From: Agaribacterium sp. ZY112
GTDB lineage: Bacteria > Pseudomonadota > Gammaproteobacteria > Pseudomonadales > Cellvibrionaceae
Reading direction: 5' to 3'
DNA length: 64,000 nucleotides
NCBI RefSeq assembly: GCF_041346925.1
Contig: NZ_CP166840.1
Span: 2,723,001-2,787,000, forward strand
Shown here piece by piece: positions 9,888 to 19,050 of the stretch (the first letter of the stretch is position 1; the number at the start of each line of letters is the position of its first letter). The notes below the pieces were generated by a model. That model was not told where the DNA came from. It saw only the letters and a program-made list of their open reading frames with translations, and did not search any database. Position numbers and translations under genes: made by a program.

Positions 9888-10700
9888 GTGGGAAAGTTTA
9901 TTGGTGCTGCCATTGGTTGGTTAACCCTTGGGCCTATAGGCGCTTTTTTGGGTTTTTTTGCAGGCTACTTTTTTGACAAGGGGCGCAGCTCGATTAAACA
10001 GAGTTTTAGCCCAGAAGAGCGCGCTAAAGTTGAGCACGCTTTTTTTAGTGCTTTATTTCCTGTGTTAGGCTATTTGGCTAAGGCTGATGGCCGTGTGAGT
10101 GAAGCCGAAATTGCCAGCACGGATGAGATGATTCGTCGTATGGGCTTAAGTGAAACTCAGCGTTCGGAAGCCATTACCTTGTTTCAGCAGGGTAAGGCCG
10201 ATAACTTTGATTTACACGGCGCTTTACACGAGTTTAGTGATGTATGCGGTCGCTATGGGGATCTTAAACGTCAGTATTTAAGCTACCTAATTACCTTGGC
10301 TTTTGCTGATGGTCAGCTGGATCCTGCCGAGGAACAGGTCTTAACCCAAGTTGCTTCTCAAATTGGTTTTTCCAATTTTATGTTTCAGCAGTTGCTGGGC
10401 ATGATCAAAGCGCAAATGGCATTTCGTGAAAAGCAACAAAGCTCTGGTCAGTATCAGCAAGGGGGAGCTTATTCGCAACGCAACTCGGCTTCAGATCTGG
10501 CTTTAGCGTATAAGGCATTAGGTGTAGAGCAAAGTGTGAGTAACGATGAGCTTAAGCGCGCCTACCGTAAATTGATGAGTGAAAATCATCCGGATAAATT
10601 GGCTGGCCGTGGCTTACCAGAGGCGATGATTAAACAGGCTACTGAGCGCTCGCAAGAGATTCAAACCGCTTACGATCTTGTAAAGAAAAGTCGAAAGTAG
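9888..10700 (+). CDS. djlA: Co-chaperone DjlA-like membrane-anchored J-domain protein
   Basis: A 270-residue type III membrane protein. It has a glycine-rich N-terminal anchor (residues 5-30), a central TerB-like helical domain (about 50-180) and a C-terminal J domain with the HPD tripeptide in YRKLMSENHPDKL. It recruits and stimulates DnaK at the inner membrane (family knowledge). The start is GTG 9888, preceded by GAGGTGA. Confidence 0.9.
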   Translation: MGKFIGAAIGWLTLGPIGAFLGFFAGYFFDKGRSSIKQSFSPEERAKVEHAFFSALFPVLGYLAKADGRVSEAEIASTDEMIRRMGLSETQRSEAITLFQQGKADNFDLHGALHEFSDVCGRYGDLKRQYLSYLITLAFADGQLDPAEEQVLTQVASQIGFSNFMFQQLLGMIKAQMAFREKQQSSGQYQQGGAYSQRNSASDLALAYKALGVEQSVSNDELKRAYRKLMSENHPDKLAGRGLPEAMIKQATERSQEIQTAYDLVKKSRK

Positions 10701-10711
10701 GGGCAAAGCGA

Positions 10712-11584
10712 GTGAATAAGCGGTTAACCACATGTTTTAGTTTGCTTGCTTTTTTTCTGCTTTCATCGTTTGCGCAGGCTTGGTCGGCGCAAGTACACAG
10801 ACAAATTTCAGATGCGGCTTTTGTTCGTCTGAGCTCAGAGCAGCAGCACTACTATTCTGAGCTACTTAAATACATGCCTCGCCAAGATCTATCTTTTGCA
10901 GACTTAAGCGCTTGGGTCGACAGTGTTAAGCGAGATAATCTTGCTGAGCTTTATCAGCAGCAAATCCCCGATTCCTTACGGGCTTTTTCTGCTACTGATA
11001 GTTCAAAGTGGCATTGGAGCAATGCTTACCTTGTACGATCCGAAGGTGCTGAAAAATGTAAAGTGGCAAATAAGGGACAGCTTGAAGCGGCTTTTGTGGC
11101 CTTGGACTCGGCGCTGAAAAGTGAGCAACTAAGCCCAGAGCAAGAAGCGTTGTCTTTGGCTTTTTATATTCATTTACTCGAAGATGCACATCAACCATTG
11201 CATACCGCGACCTTGGTCAGAGCAAATTGCCAAACCGATCGAGGAGGTAATGACTTCTGTTTGCTTAAGCGTGCAGGTCATTGCGTGATGAACTTGCATA
11301 GCTATTGGGATTCCGCTTTTAGTGCGGCTAAAGACAGCCGTTTTTTTAACGCTATGCCTTTGCAGGCTGCTTCTTCTTTACCTATGAGTATGCAGATGAA
11401 CCTTGTGCTTGCTGAAGGTCAGCAGCTCGCTAAGGATGTATATAAAACCAATGAAAACCGCATGCCGCATTCTAACTATCAAAAGTGGGGTGACAAAGTT
11501 GCGCGGCAACGTTTAGAAAAAGCCGTTAGCCGTGTTTATTACGCTTTAGATCAGCATTGGCAGAGACAGCAAGTTAAGAACTAA
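10712..11584 (+). CDS. Secreted S1/P1 nuclease family protein
   Basis: A 290-residue exported zinc nuclease. The signal peptide ends at about residue 23 (SSFAQA) and the mature protein starts with Trp, the N-terminal zinc ligand of S1/P1 enzymes (WSAQVHRQISD). Further ligand motifs: WHWSNAY, HLLEDAHQPLH and NLHSYWD. It probably degrades single-stranded nucleic acid in the periplasm or outside, perhaps for phosphate. Start GTG 10712, 11 bp after djlA; the two could be co-transcribed. Confidence 0.88.
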   Translation: MNKRLTTCFSLLAFFLLSSFAQAWSAQVHRQISDAAFVRLSSEQQHYYSELLKYMPRQDLSFADLSAWVDSVKRDNLAELYQQQIPDSLRAFSATDSSKWHWSNAYLVRSEGAEKCKVANKGQLEAAFVALDSALKSEQLSPEQEALSLAFYIHLLEDAHQPLHTATLVRANCQTDRGGNDFCLLKRAGHCVMNLHSYWDSAFSAAKDSRFFNAMPLQAASSLPMSMQMNLVLAEGQQLAKDVYKTNENRMPHSNYQKWGDKVARQRLEKAVSRVYYALDQHWQRQQVKN

Positions 11585-11613
11585 GGTTTGCATTACACAG
11601 GTTTAAAAAGGCA

Positions 11614-12492
11614 ATGATGGGCTCTATTAAGCAGAACTGCGTTAACAAAAACAATCATAAAACTCTCGTTATAAGTGGCTGTTCAACAGGCATTGGCAAG
11701 GCTGCCGCAGAGCTACTGTCGGCGCGAGGTTACCATATCGTTGCTGGTGTTCGAGACCTAAGTGTAAAAGATAGCTTAAGGCTTTCGGATAATGATGTTG
11801 TTTGGCCTTTAGATTTATCCTGCTCTGAATCCGTTCAGGCTTTTGCCAAGCGTGTGATCGAGGAATATGGTGATACTCTGTTTGCATTGTTTAATAATGC
11901 CGCTTATGGGCAGCCAGGTGCAGTAGAAGACTTAAGTCGCGATGCTCTGCGCAAACAGTTCGAGCCCAACTTGTTTGGCACTCACGAGCTGACAGCATTG
12001 TTACTACCTACGCTTTTAGAAAAAAGTGATGCACGTATCGTTCAAAACAGTTCGATTCTGGGCTTTATTGGCATGCCCATGCGTGGTGCTTATGTGGCTA
12101 GCAAATTTGCTCTAGAGGGCTTAAGTAAAACCATGCGTATGGAGCTGTCTGATACGGGTGTAAAAGTTAGCTTGATAGAACCCGGACCTATTCTTAGTGC
12201 TTTTCGGGCGAATGCCTTAATTGCCTTGGAAGAAAATATCGATTTTGATAAGAGCCGTCATGGCTGGCGCTATGTCGCTGCAATGGCTCGGCTGAGCAAG
12301 AAGGGTGCTACATCTAAATCGACTCTGCCACCTGAGGCTGTCGTAGATAAGCTGATTCACGCATTAGAGAGCCCCACCCCCAAGAAGCACTACTATGTAA
12401 CCACCCCCACATATGTAATGGCTGTGTTGACCAGAATACTGCCTAGCCGTTGGGTAGATAAAATCTTACTGAAATATGCAAAGGGTGAGTGA
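11614..12492 (+). CDS. Short-chain dehydrogenase/reductase
   Basis: A 292-residue classical SDR, cytoplasmic, NAD(P)-dependent; substrate unknown. Rossmann glycine motif SGCSTGIGKAAAELL (about residues 20-34), NNAAYG, catalytic Ser in QNSSILG and the YVASK Tyr-Lys pair. The 3' half is duplicated as a broken copy at 13372-13792, beyond an inserted K+ channel gene. The stop lies 4 bp from the convergent channel gene. Confidence 0.9.
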   Translation: MMGSIKQNCVNKNNHKTLVISGCSTGIGKAAAELLSARGYHIVAGVRDLSVKDSLRLSDNDVVWPLDLSCSESVQAFAKRVIEEYGDTLFALFNNAAYGQPGAVEDLSRDALRKQFEPNLFGTHELTALLLPTLLEKSDARIVQNSSILGFIGMPMRGAYVASKFALEGLSKTMRMELSDTGVKVSLIEPGPILSAFRANALIALEENIDFDKSRHGWRYVAAMARLSKKGATSKSTLPPEAVVDKLIHALESPTPKKHYYVTTPTYVMAVLTRILPSRWVDKILLKYAKGE

Positions 12493-12496
12493 TAAA

Positions 12497-13285
12497 TTAA
12501 GGCTTATCTTCTTTGGTGGAAAGAATTAACTTATTGTCAGATAGTTCCAGGGCAACATCTGAATCAATGGTCATGTGTTCGCCAGCAATGAAGTCGAGAT
12601 TCCATACTTCTGAGTCTACAGACAGATTATCTCCGCTAATCTCAAGAGTCTTACCATCAACATCTTTGAGGGAGAATGTGTAACTGATCATCTGCTTTTT
12701 TATTTCTTCTAAATCCTGGTTTGACTTGTCGGCTGCTTCTTTTATGGATTCAATTTTCTCATGGTCTTTGTAGATGTTTCTCTCTTTCCACCTAATGACA
12801 ATAGCCATTGTTGAGCCTATAAGAATACCTGTGTACAACAATCCGATGAGGGCCTCACTACCAGCCATTAATCTTGCTGCTGTACTTGTTGGTGTAATCT
12901 CCCCATATCCTAGTGTGGTGAATGTGACTAATGAGTAATAGATCATCGTTGGGAGGTTCTTGATATTTTCACCTTCAGGGCCTGTGAGATCTAACTTCAG
13001 ATACACAAGGGCATAGAAAATGATTATCAGCGGCAGACTCACGCTCATGAGCATTACTAGGCGACCGAATGTACGTGCGATCATATAAGTTAGTGAGGAC
13101 AATAAAGCCGCGACGAACAACAACGTTATTACCGCATTACGCCCAACTGTATCAGGGAGTGAAAATAGGTCGATTAATTTCATCATAGCCGCCCCTGATG
13201 GGACTCCTATTAGAAGCCACAACCATCTAGGATGCTTTCGGTCTTTACTGTCTATTTGAGGCACTTTCGTAACATCTTGATTCAA
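12497..13285 (-). CDS. Two-pore-helix-type potassium channel family protein
   Basis: A 262-residue inner-membrane protein. Hydrophobic segments lie at about residues 20-38, 47-70 and 76-96, then a pore loop with the K+ filter TFTTLGYGEITP and a final helix (about 143-165). A predicted coiled coil and a roughly 70-residue cytoplasmic domain follow. The TLGYGE filter indicates K+ selectivity. It sits between an intact SDR gene and a 5'-truncated copy, on the opposite strand, so it was probably inserted there. Base composition is A+T-richer than its neighbours. Confidence 0.85.
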   Translation of the reverse strand: MNQDVTKVPQIDSKDRKHPRWLWLLIGVPSGAAMMKLIDLFSLPDTVGRNAVITLLFVAALLSSLTYMIARTFGRLVMLMSVSLPLIIIFYALVYLKLDLTGPEGENIKNLPTMIYYSLVTFTTLGYGEITPTSTAARLMAGSEALIGLLYTGILIGSTMAIVIRWKERNIYKDHEKIESIKEAADKSNQDLEEIKKQMISYTFSLKDVDGKTLEISGDNLSVDSEVWNLDFIAGEHMTIDSDVALELSDNKLILSTKEDKP

Positions 13286-13371
13286 TTGACTTTGTTGTAC
13301 TCAATTCAACCATAAGAATAAGAAGTTGTGAACAATTGGGTTGTCCATAATTAAAATGGATACGTTATACT

Positions 13372-13792
13372 CCTGCGATTCGCGGTGCCTACGTCACGAC
13401 TAAGTTTGCATTGGAGGGTTTAAGCTCAACCATGCGTATGGAGCTGGCTGATACGGGTGTAAAAGTTAGCTTGATAGAACCCGGACCTATTCTTAGTTCT
13501 TTTCGGGCGAATGCCTTAATTGCCTTGGAAGAAAATATCGATTTTGATAAGAGCCGTCATGGCTGGTGCTATGTCGCTGCAATGGCTCGGCTGAGCAAAG
13601 AGGGGCCTACATCCAGTTCTACGCTGGGACCTGAAGCTGTCGTTGCTAAACTCATTCATGCCCTCGAGAGCCCAAAACCTAAGGCTCATTATTATGTCTG
13701 CAAACCAACCATACATTATGGCTTTTCTAACCCGTGTTTTACCTTCTGTTTGGATAGATAAAATTCTATTGAAGTATGCCAAAGGTGAGTGA
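13372..13792 (+). pseudogene. 5'-truncated, frameshifted second copy of the SDR gene
   Basis: Homologous to the last ~140 codons of the SDR gene at 11614-12492. Homology begins near 13372 (PAIRGAY versus PMRGAY) with no start region or Rossmann motif. A block at about 13433-13598 is almost identical to 12131-12300 while its flanks are clearly diverged. Near 13700-13725 there is one extra base relative to the parent, shifting the frame; the original C-terminus (DKILLKYAKGE) continues in another frame to TGA 13790-13792. Confidence 0.85.
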
Positions 13793-13964
13793 AGTACAAA
13801 ACAGTCTGTACTTATAGCACCAGCTTGAGAAGTGATGCTTGATCTTCAGTGCCGAAAGACGATCTGTCATCTAAAGTAACATTTATTTGATAAGCTGGGC
13901 TGCTTAAAACGTAATAGGCGCCTATGCTTCCTATAGTGCTGTCTAATATGGAGGTAAGTTGGGC

Positions 13965-15188
13965 TTGAGGTTTTTAGTTCTTTGTTTATGGCTTTTTGTC
14001 ATGCCTCAGCCTTCCTCCGCTCAGGTTGATAAGAACCTGAGCATTGCTTTTTATATAGAAAGCGGCAGTCATCGCAAAGCGATTGTGGATCAGATGAACC
14101 ACTTTCGTAATCTGCACCCTGATATTGAATTGGATGTTCAGCTCTTCCACGGTGAAAAATACCCTCTAAAAGTAGAGCAGTGGTTAGGTAGTGGCAGTGG
14201 CCCTGATGTGCTTTATTGGCACGGCGGGCAGCAAATTAAATACTATTCCGACCAAGGTCAGCTCAAAGACTTGGCTGCCTTTTGGCAGAAAAACAACTTC
14301 GATCGCTTGTATGCTGGGGCAAGCCGTCAGGCTGTTGAATTTGGTGGCGCCATTTATGGTATTCCAGTTATGCAGCAGCTTTGGGGTATCTTTTACCGAG
14401 TGTCATTACTAAAGCAGAAGGGCATAGCCGTACCTGATACTTGGGAATCTATGCTCAATGCCTGCGCTAAAGCAAAAGAGCAACAAGTGAGGCTTTTTGC
14501 TTTTGGAGCACAAACTCCGTGGATGGCGCATGGTTGGTTTGACTATTTAAACCTTAGAATCAATGGCTTACAGTATCATCGGGCTTTGCTAAGTGGTGAT
14601 TTATCGTATTTGGATAAAGGGGTCATCAATACCTTAGAGCACTGGAAGTTACTGCTCGAGCAGGACTGTTTTAATGACAATATCGATGATTTCTCTAGGG
14701 ATAGCGCTGTTCCTTTAATGTATCACGGGCGGGCTTTAATGATGTTGAATTTCTCCTTGTCGCGAGTTCCTGCAAAGCTTGAGGGCGATTTTGATTTTGC
14801 CGCTTTCCCTAGTATTGATCCATCCATTCCTCAATACACACTTGCTCCAGTGGAGGTGTTTATCGTGCCGACTTATGTTAATTGGCGGGCTGAGCTTGAA
14901 CTTATGCTGCAATTTTTGGCATCTGCAGATTTTCAGGATGGTTTTAATGAGGCAACCCGTGTCGTTTCTGCTAATAAATTCGGAAAAACACCGTCTACTA
15001 GATTAACGGCGAGCCAAGCCGCGTATTTGCGCTCATCGCCCGGTGGTATCCAATATTTTGATAGAGATACCCGTTTTGATTTTGCTCAGCATACACCAGA
15101 GATCTTTATCGATTTTATGCGTGATAGAGACGTGAAACGCTGTGCGCATAGGTTGGAAAGTCTAAGGTTGAAGGTCTTTAGTCAATAA
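13965..15188 (+). CDS. Extracellular solute-binding protein (family 1 type), copy 1
   Basis: A 407-residue periplasmic binding protein with a signal peptide (residues 1-20, ending PQPSSAQ). The N-lobe motif GPDVLYWHGGQQIKYY and the central AIYGIPVMQQLWGIFYR are those of sugar-type (family 1) ABC binding proteins. No permease or ATPase gene is nearby, so it may serve a remote transporter or a sensor. The start is TTG 13965 (GGAGG 9 nt upstream), matching the start of its paralogue; an in-frame TTG at 13959 is less likely. The C-terminal ~45 residues are nearly identical to copy 2. Confidence 0.85.
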   Translation: MRFLVLCLWLFVMPQPSSAQVDKNLSIAFYIESGSHRKAIVDQMNHFRNLHPDIELDVQLFHGEKYPLKVEQWLGSGSGPDVLYWHGGQQIKYYSDQGQLKDLAAFWQKNNFDRLYAGASRQAVEFGGAIYGIPVMQQLWGIFYRVSLLKQKGIAVPDTWESMLNACAKAKEQQVRLFAFGAQTPWMAHGWFDYLNLRINGLQYHRALLSGDLSYLDKGVINTLEHWKLLLEQDCFNDNIDDFSRDSAVPLMYHGRALMMLNFSLSRVPAKLEGDFDFAAFPSIDPSIPQYTLAPVEVFIVPTYVNWRAELELMLQFLASADFQDGFNEATRVVSANKFGKTPSTRLTASQAAYLRSSPGGIQYFDRDTRFDFAQHTPEIFIDFMRDRDVKRCAHRLESLRLKVFSQ

Positions 15189-15406
15189 CGTTCCTAGGCG
15201 CCTTAAGTTCGTGTGCGCGCATAGTTTCAAAGATGATTAAGCGATGCCTGTCACACGGTTGATTGCTGATATCTCTCATAGCCCCTTGAATAAAGCTTTA
15301 TAGATCTTGCACTAAAACTAAGCACGTATTTCGCGTAAGATGGCGGCCACCTAAAGTTAGTAGCTAGGAATGCACCATTAAACGGTCTGATTTGGAGTAA
15401 GGCAGC

Positions 15407-16630
15407 TTGAGGTTTTTAGTCTTTTATATATACATCTTTATCCTGTTATCGCCTGCTCAGGTTGTGGCGGAAAAGAGTCTCAGTGCGGGTTTCTACATTG
15501 TGAATGGCGATCATCGCCATGCCATTATGGATGAAATGAATCGCTTTCGTAGTTTATATCCCGATATTGACCTAGATCTTCAGCTGCATCACGGTGAAGA
15601 ATATACAAAAAAAGTAGATCAGTGGTTAAGTCAAGGTAAGGGTCCTGATGTGCTTTATTGGCACGGTGGTCAGCAGGTGAAATATTACTCTGATCGAGGT
15701 TTGTTAAAAGATATCAGTGCTTTTTGGAAGGCAAAGCAGTACGACAAGTTTTTTTCTGCTCCGGGCCGTAAAGCCGTTGAGTTTGATGGTGGTATTTATG
15801 GTATCCCTGTTATTGAGCAGTTGTGGGGCATGTTTTATCGTGTTTCGAGTATGCACAATAAAGGCATTGCTGTTCCTGATACCTGGGCTTCTTTACTGCA
15901 GGCTTGCGCAAAAGCAAAACAGAGCGATGCCACGCTTTTTGCCTTTGGGGCTAGAACACCTTGGATGTCTCACGGTTGGTTTGATTATCTAAATCTTAGA
16001 GTTAATGGCCTTGAATACCATCGGGCCTTATTAGATGGCGATATTTCCTTTTTAGATAGTGGGGTTATCTCGAGCTTAGAGCACTGGAAAGAGTTGTTGG
16101 ATAAAGGCTGTTTTAACGCTAATTTTGATGAATTTACAAAAGATAGCGCGTTTCCTCTTCTTTATCATGAGCGCGCATTTATGATTTTGACTTTCTCTCG
16201 AGCGCGCTTGCCGGAGAAGTTCGATGGTGATTTTGCTTTTGCTGAATTTCCAAGTATCAATAAAGACATTCCTCAATACACGGTTGCACCTGTAGAGGTG
16301 TTTATGGTTCCTGCGTACGCTCAGTGGAGTGAGCAATTAGAGCTTATGTTGGATTTTTTAGCGTCGGCTGAATTCCAAGAGGGCTTTAATAGCACAAACC
16401 GTTTAACGTCGGCGAATAAGTTGAGCCAACCACCCAATGATAAATTGGCCGTTACTCAGGACTCGTATTTGCGATCCTCGCCTGGTGGCATTCAGTATTT
16501 TGATAGAGATACCCGCTTTGATTTTGCCCAACACACACCAGAGATCTTTATCGACTTTATGCGAGATAGAGACGTTAAGCGCTGTGCTCAGAGACTGGAA
16601 AGCTTGAGGCTCAAAGTTTTTAGTAACTAG
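15407..16630 (+). CDS. Extracellular solute-binding protein (family 1 type), copy 2
   Basis: A 407-residue paralogue of the preceding gene, with the same domain order and signal peptide, the same TTG start (MRFLVFY) and a GGAG site 9 nt upstream. Motifs: GPDVLYWHGGQQVKYYSD, GIYGIPVIEQLWGMFYR and APVEVFMVP. The 218-bp gap to copy 1 leaves room for its own promoter. The C-terminal stretch from SSPGGIQYFDRDTRFDF onward is almost invariant between the copies, with mostly synonymous DNA changes. Followed by a strong bidirectional stem-loop. Confidence 0.85.
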   Translation: MRFLVFYIYIFILLSPAQVVAEKSLSAGFYIVNGDHRHAIMDEMNRFRSLYPDIDLDLQLHHGEEYTKKVDQWLSQGKGPDVLYWHGGQQVKYYSDRGLLKDISAFWKAKQYDKFFSAPGRKAVEFDGGIYGIPVIEQLWGMFYRVSSMHNKGIAVPDTWASLLQACAKAKQSDATLFAFGARTPWMSHGWFDYLNLRVNGLEYHRALLDGDISFLDSGVISSLEHWKELLDKGCFNANFDEFTKDSAFPLLYHERAFMILTFSRARLPEKFDGDFAFAEFPSINKDIPQYTVAPVEVFMVPAYAQWSEQLELMLDFLASAEFQEGFNSTNRLTSANKLSQPPNDKLAVTQDSYLRSSPGGIQYFDRDTRFDFAQHTPEIFIDFMRDRDVKRCAQRLESLRLKVFSN

Positions 16631-16652
16631 CATAATTAACAAAACAGTTAAG

Positions 16653-16690
16653 CAAAACAGACAAAGAGCTTAGTGCCCCTGTCTGTTTTG
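16653..16690. terminator. Bidirectional intrinsic terminator
   Basis: CAAAACAGACA pairs with TGTCTGTTTTG (11 bp, 16-nt loop) between two convergent genes. The stem itself supplies T-rich 3' ends on both strands. Confidence 0.75.
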
Positions 16691-16707
16691 TTTATGCCTT
16701 TGCTTGC

Positions 16708-19050
16708 TTAATTTAGGGGGCTGAGTTTGATTAAATCTGCATTCCACTGCCACGCATTTTTTGCTCCTGCGCTGCGTAATCTCAATGTATGAGAACCGGC
16801 TGATAGATAAACAGAGTCTACAACAAGCGTGCTTTGGAATTTATCCCAACTGCCATTATTAGCAATACTGGCCTTACCGGCCAAACTACCATCAATAAGG
16901 ATTTCCGCGTTTGCATTATTGGTGGGGGTTGAGGCTAGCAGAGTGATTTGATAGTCACCGGCTGTCGCGATAGTGAGCTTATAATCGGCCCAGTCCCCCG
17001 TTTGGTTCCAGTTAATGGCTTTACCGCCATTGATCGAATAAGTTTGGAAGCCTGCGTGAGTCCCTCCTGTAGAAATGAAGTTTTCAGTTTCAACAAGCAT
17101 GTCCATGGCTTCATTAGTAATGCTTTTTTCAAATGACCAATGTTGGTTTTGATTGTTGTCGTTACTCTCCCATAGGTAAATGTTCTGACCGTTCGAGCCA
17201 CCGTTACCGCCATCTATGGAGTAGTTTGGGGCGTTACGTTTTTCAAAACGAGCGTAACCATTACCAATATTCACTTTACGCCAATGTTGGTTGTAGTTGT
17301 TATTGGCGCAGCGCCATAGATAAACATTTTGAGCGTTGGCACCGCCATTACCTCCATCTAAGCAGAACTGCGTTCCACTTTTTTGGTATGAGTAATAACC
17401 ATTACCGCGGTCTATCTCTACCCACTGCTGTTTTTGGCTGTTATCGCTGGCGCTAGATAAAAAGGTATTTTGGCCATTTGCACCACCTGGGCCAGCATCG
17501 ATAGCAAAAGAGGCTGCATTACGTTTCAGTAAATAAACTGCCTTGGCTATTTCAGGCGCCGAACTTGGACTTGGCGCTGGTGTGGGAGCGTTAGGGCTTG
17601 GGGTGGGGCTGGGCACAGAGCTGGGTATTGGGTTAGGAGTACTTGGGCCGCTGATGACATTTGATTCCAGACCACAAGCACCAAAGGTCCCACGTGCATC
17701 CGAAGGAATCCATACCGACTTTGAGCACTGTTCATAGTCACAATAATCTCCATCCATTACATCGGGTACCTTGTTTAGATAACCGCTGGTTTGAATATTA
17801 GAATATTGAATGCGGTAAGCGCCGGGCTCATGAGGTCTATCGCCTCGCCACAAACCTGCAGCAAAGTCACCCACAGCGGCTATCGCAGGCGCCACGTTCA
17901 TTTCTTCGTTGTCACCAGCCGCGCCAATTTTGTCTCTTAAATCACAAGGGATAAAACGCTGCATGATGGCTCGAATTTCGGCAGTGTGACCATAGGTGGA
18001 TTTAATGTTGTCGACAATAGAGTCTTCGGAGAAACTACCTTCAGTTAATCCCATGCCGGCATAGAAGTTTTGATTAACCCAGCCTTTTTCTGTTTTAACT
18101 GCAAATTCACAGCTGTTACTGGTGACGTCTCTGACGTCAAAGAAACCTTGGTCGATAGTGTGAGGCATAAGGAATAGGGCAGCCTGACCATCTTGGCAGC
18201 TCACATTTCTAGCATAAATCGCATCGATTTTAGGTGTGCGTGAAGCAGGCTGAATTTTATTCATGACAGACCAGCCACTCTCTAAGCGTAAAGTGACACC
18301 ACCGGTACCTGAAATATCTTTAAATAAGATGTTTTCACCGGCTTGTATTTGGACTAAACCATAACCGTAATGAGTGTTTTCTGCATGCGCATTTTTAATT
18401 AAGCCGTTACGAGGAACGTAGTGGTTTGAGTTAACCGTGGTATGACCAAAACCAAAGGATTGAAATTTTGTGTTTTTATCATGAATGTAAACGTTTTCAA
18501 CGTTAAAGTTTTCAGTTCGGCTAAAGGTAAAAGCAAATACGTTGCCGTTAACTACATTTCTTAAATCAATTTTAAATTGCCCATTAACCCCTGCGATGCT
18601 TACATTTTTAACCGTGCTTTTATCAAAATTACCGAAATCAAATATGCTGTAATTACCTGATGCTACATGGCTTGGACGGATTGTCGCTGCAGAGTCTATT
18701 TCTAGGCGAACGTCTGATTTCATTTTTACTTTTGCAAATGAATAATTACCCGAAGGGATTTTAATAATGCCGCCTCCAGAAGAGCTGATGTCGTTTATTG
18801 CTCTTTGTAAGGCTTGACTGTCGTCGGTTGCAAAGTTGTTATCGACACCGTAGTCGTTGACTAAGTTAACTGAAGCGCTGCTGTGACTGGCTGTGTAGAA
18901 GTCACTCTCTTGAAGTGATAGCGCGGATTGTGCAAAGGCTAGGGATAGTGTTGCCGTTGCATATAAGAGGTTGTTTTTAAGTTTTGATTTTATTGGTTTG
19001 TTTCTTTTGTGCTTTTCTCTTATGTGATCCTTACTGTTTCTATTTTTCAT
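16708..19050 (-). CDS. Secreted GH82-like (iota-carrageenase-like) beta-helix enzyme with CBM13-like and CBM6-like modules
   Basis: A 780-residue exported modular protein: basic N-terminus and signal peptide (to about residue 45), right-handed beta-helix domain (about 48-460), Ser/Pro linker (about 468-499), ricin-type CBM13-like region with three Q-x-W-like repeats (about 503-643) and a C-terminal CBM6-like module (about 648-780, GGKAINWNQTGDWADY). The beta-helix aligns by eye with GH82 iota-carrageenases (ESDFYTA, DDSQALQRAIN, YGYGLVQ, GGVTLRLES, AALFLMPH). Residues matching the family Gln, Glu acid and His are Q234, E257 and H297, but the position of the proposed Asp base is G259. ATG 19050 is chosen (AAGGA 6 nt upstream) over ATG 19056. 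Confidence 0.78.
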   Translation of the reverse strand: MKNRNSKDHIREKHKRNKPIKSKLKNNLLYATATLSLAFAQSALSLQESDFYTASHSSASVNLVNDYGVDNNFATDDSQALQRAINDISSSGGGIIKIPSGNYSFAKVKMKSDVRLEIDSAATIRPSHVASGNYSIFDFGNFDKSTVKNVSIAGVNGQFKIDLRNVVNGNVFAFTFSRTENFNVENVYIHDKNTKFQSFGFGHTTVNSNHYVPRNGLIKNAHAENTHYGYGLVQIQAGENILFKDISGTGGVTLRLESGWSVMNKIQPASRTPKIDAIYARNVSCQDGQAALFLMPHTIDQGFFDVRDVTSNSCEFAVKTEKGWVNQNFYAGMGLTEGSFSEDSIVDNIKSTYGHTAEIRAIMQRFIPCDLRDKIGAAGDNEEMNVAPAIAAVGDFAAGLWRGDRPHEPGAYRIQYSNIQTSGYLNKVPDVMDGDYCDYEQCSKSVWIPSDARGTFGACGLESNVISGPSTPNPIPSSVPSPTPSPNAPTPAPSPSSAPEIAKAVYLLKRNAASFAIDAGPGGANGQNTFLSSASDNSQKQQWVEIDRGNGYYSYQKSGTQFCLDGGNGGANAQNVYLWRCANNNYNQHWRKVNIGNGYARFEKRNAPNYSIDGGNGGSNGQNIYLWESNDNNQNQHWSFEKSITNEAMDMLVETENFISTGGTHAGFQTYSINGGKAINWNQTGDWADYKLTIATAGDYQITLLASTPTNNANAEILIDGSLAGKASIANNGSWDKFQSTLVVDSVYLSAGSHTLRLRSAGAKNAWQWNADLIKLSPLN

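Noticed and set aside
13411..13761. Functional short SDR protein
   Set aside because: It lacks the cofactor-binding half and is frameshifted relative to the intact gene, so it is annotated as a pseudogene.
17543..17753. ORFs in other frames over the repetitive Pro/Ser codons
   Set aside because: They are frame shadows of the low-complexity linker in the carrageenase-like gene.
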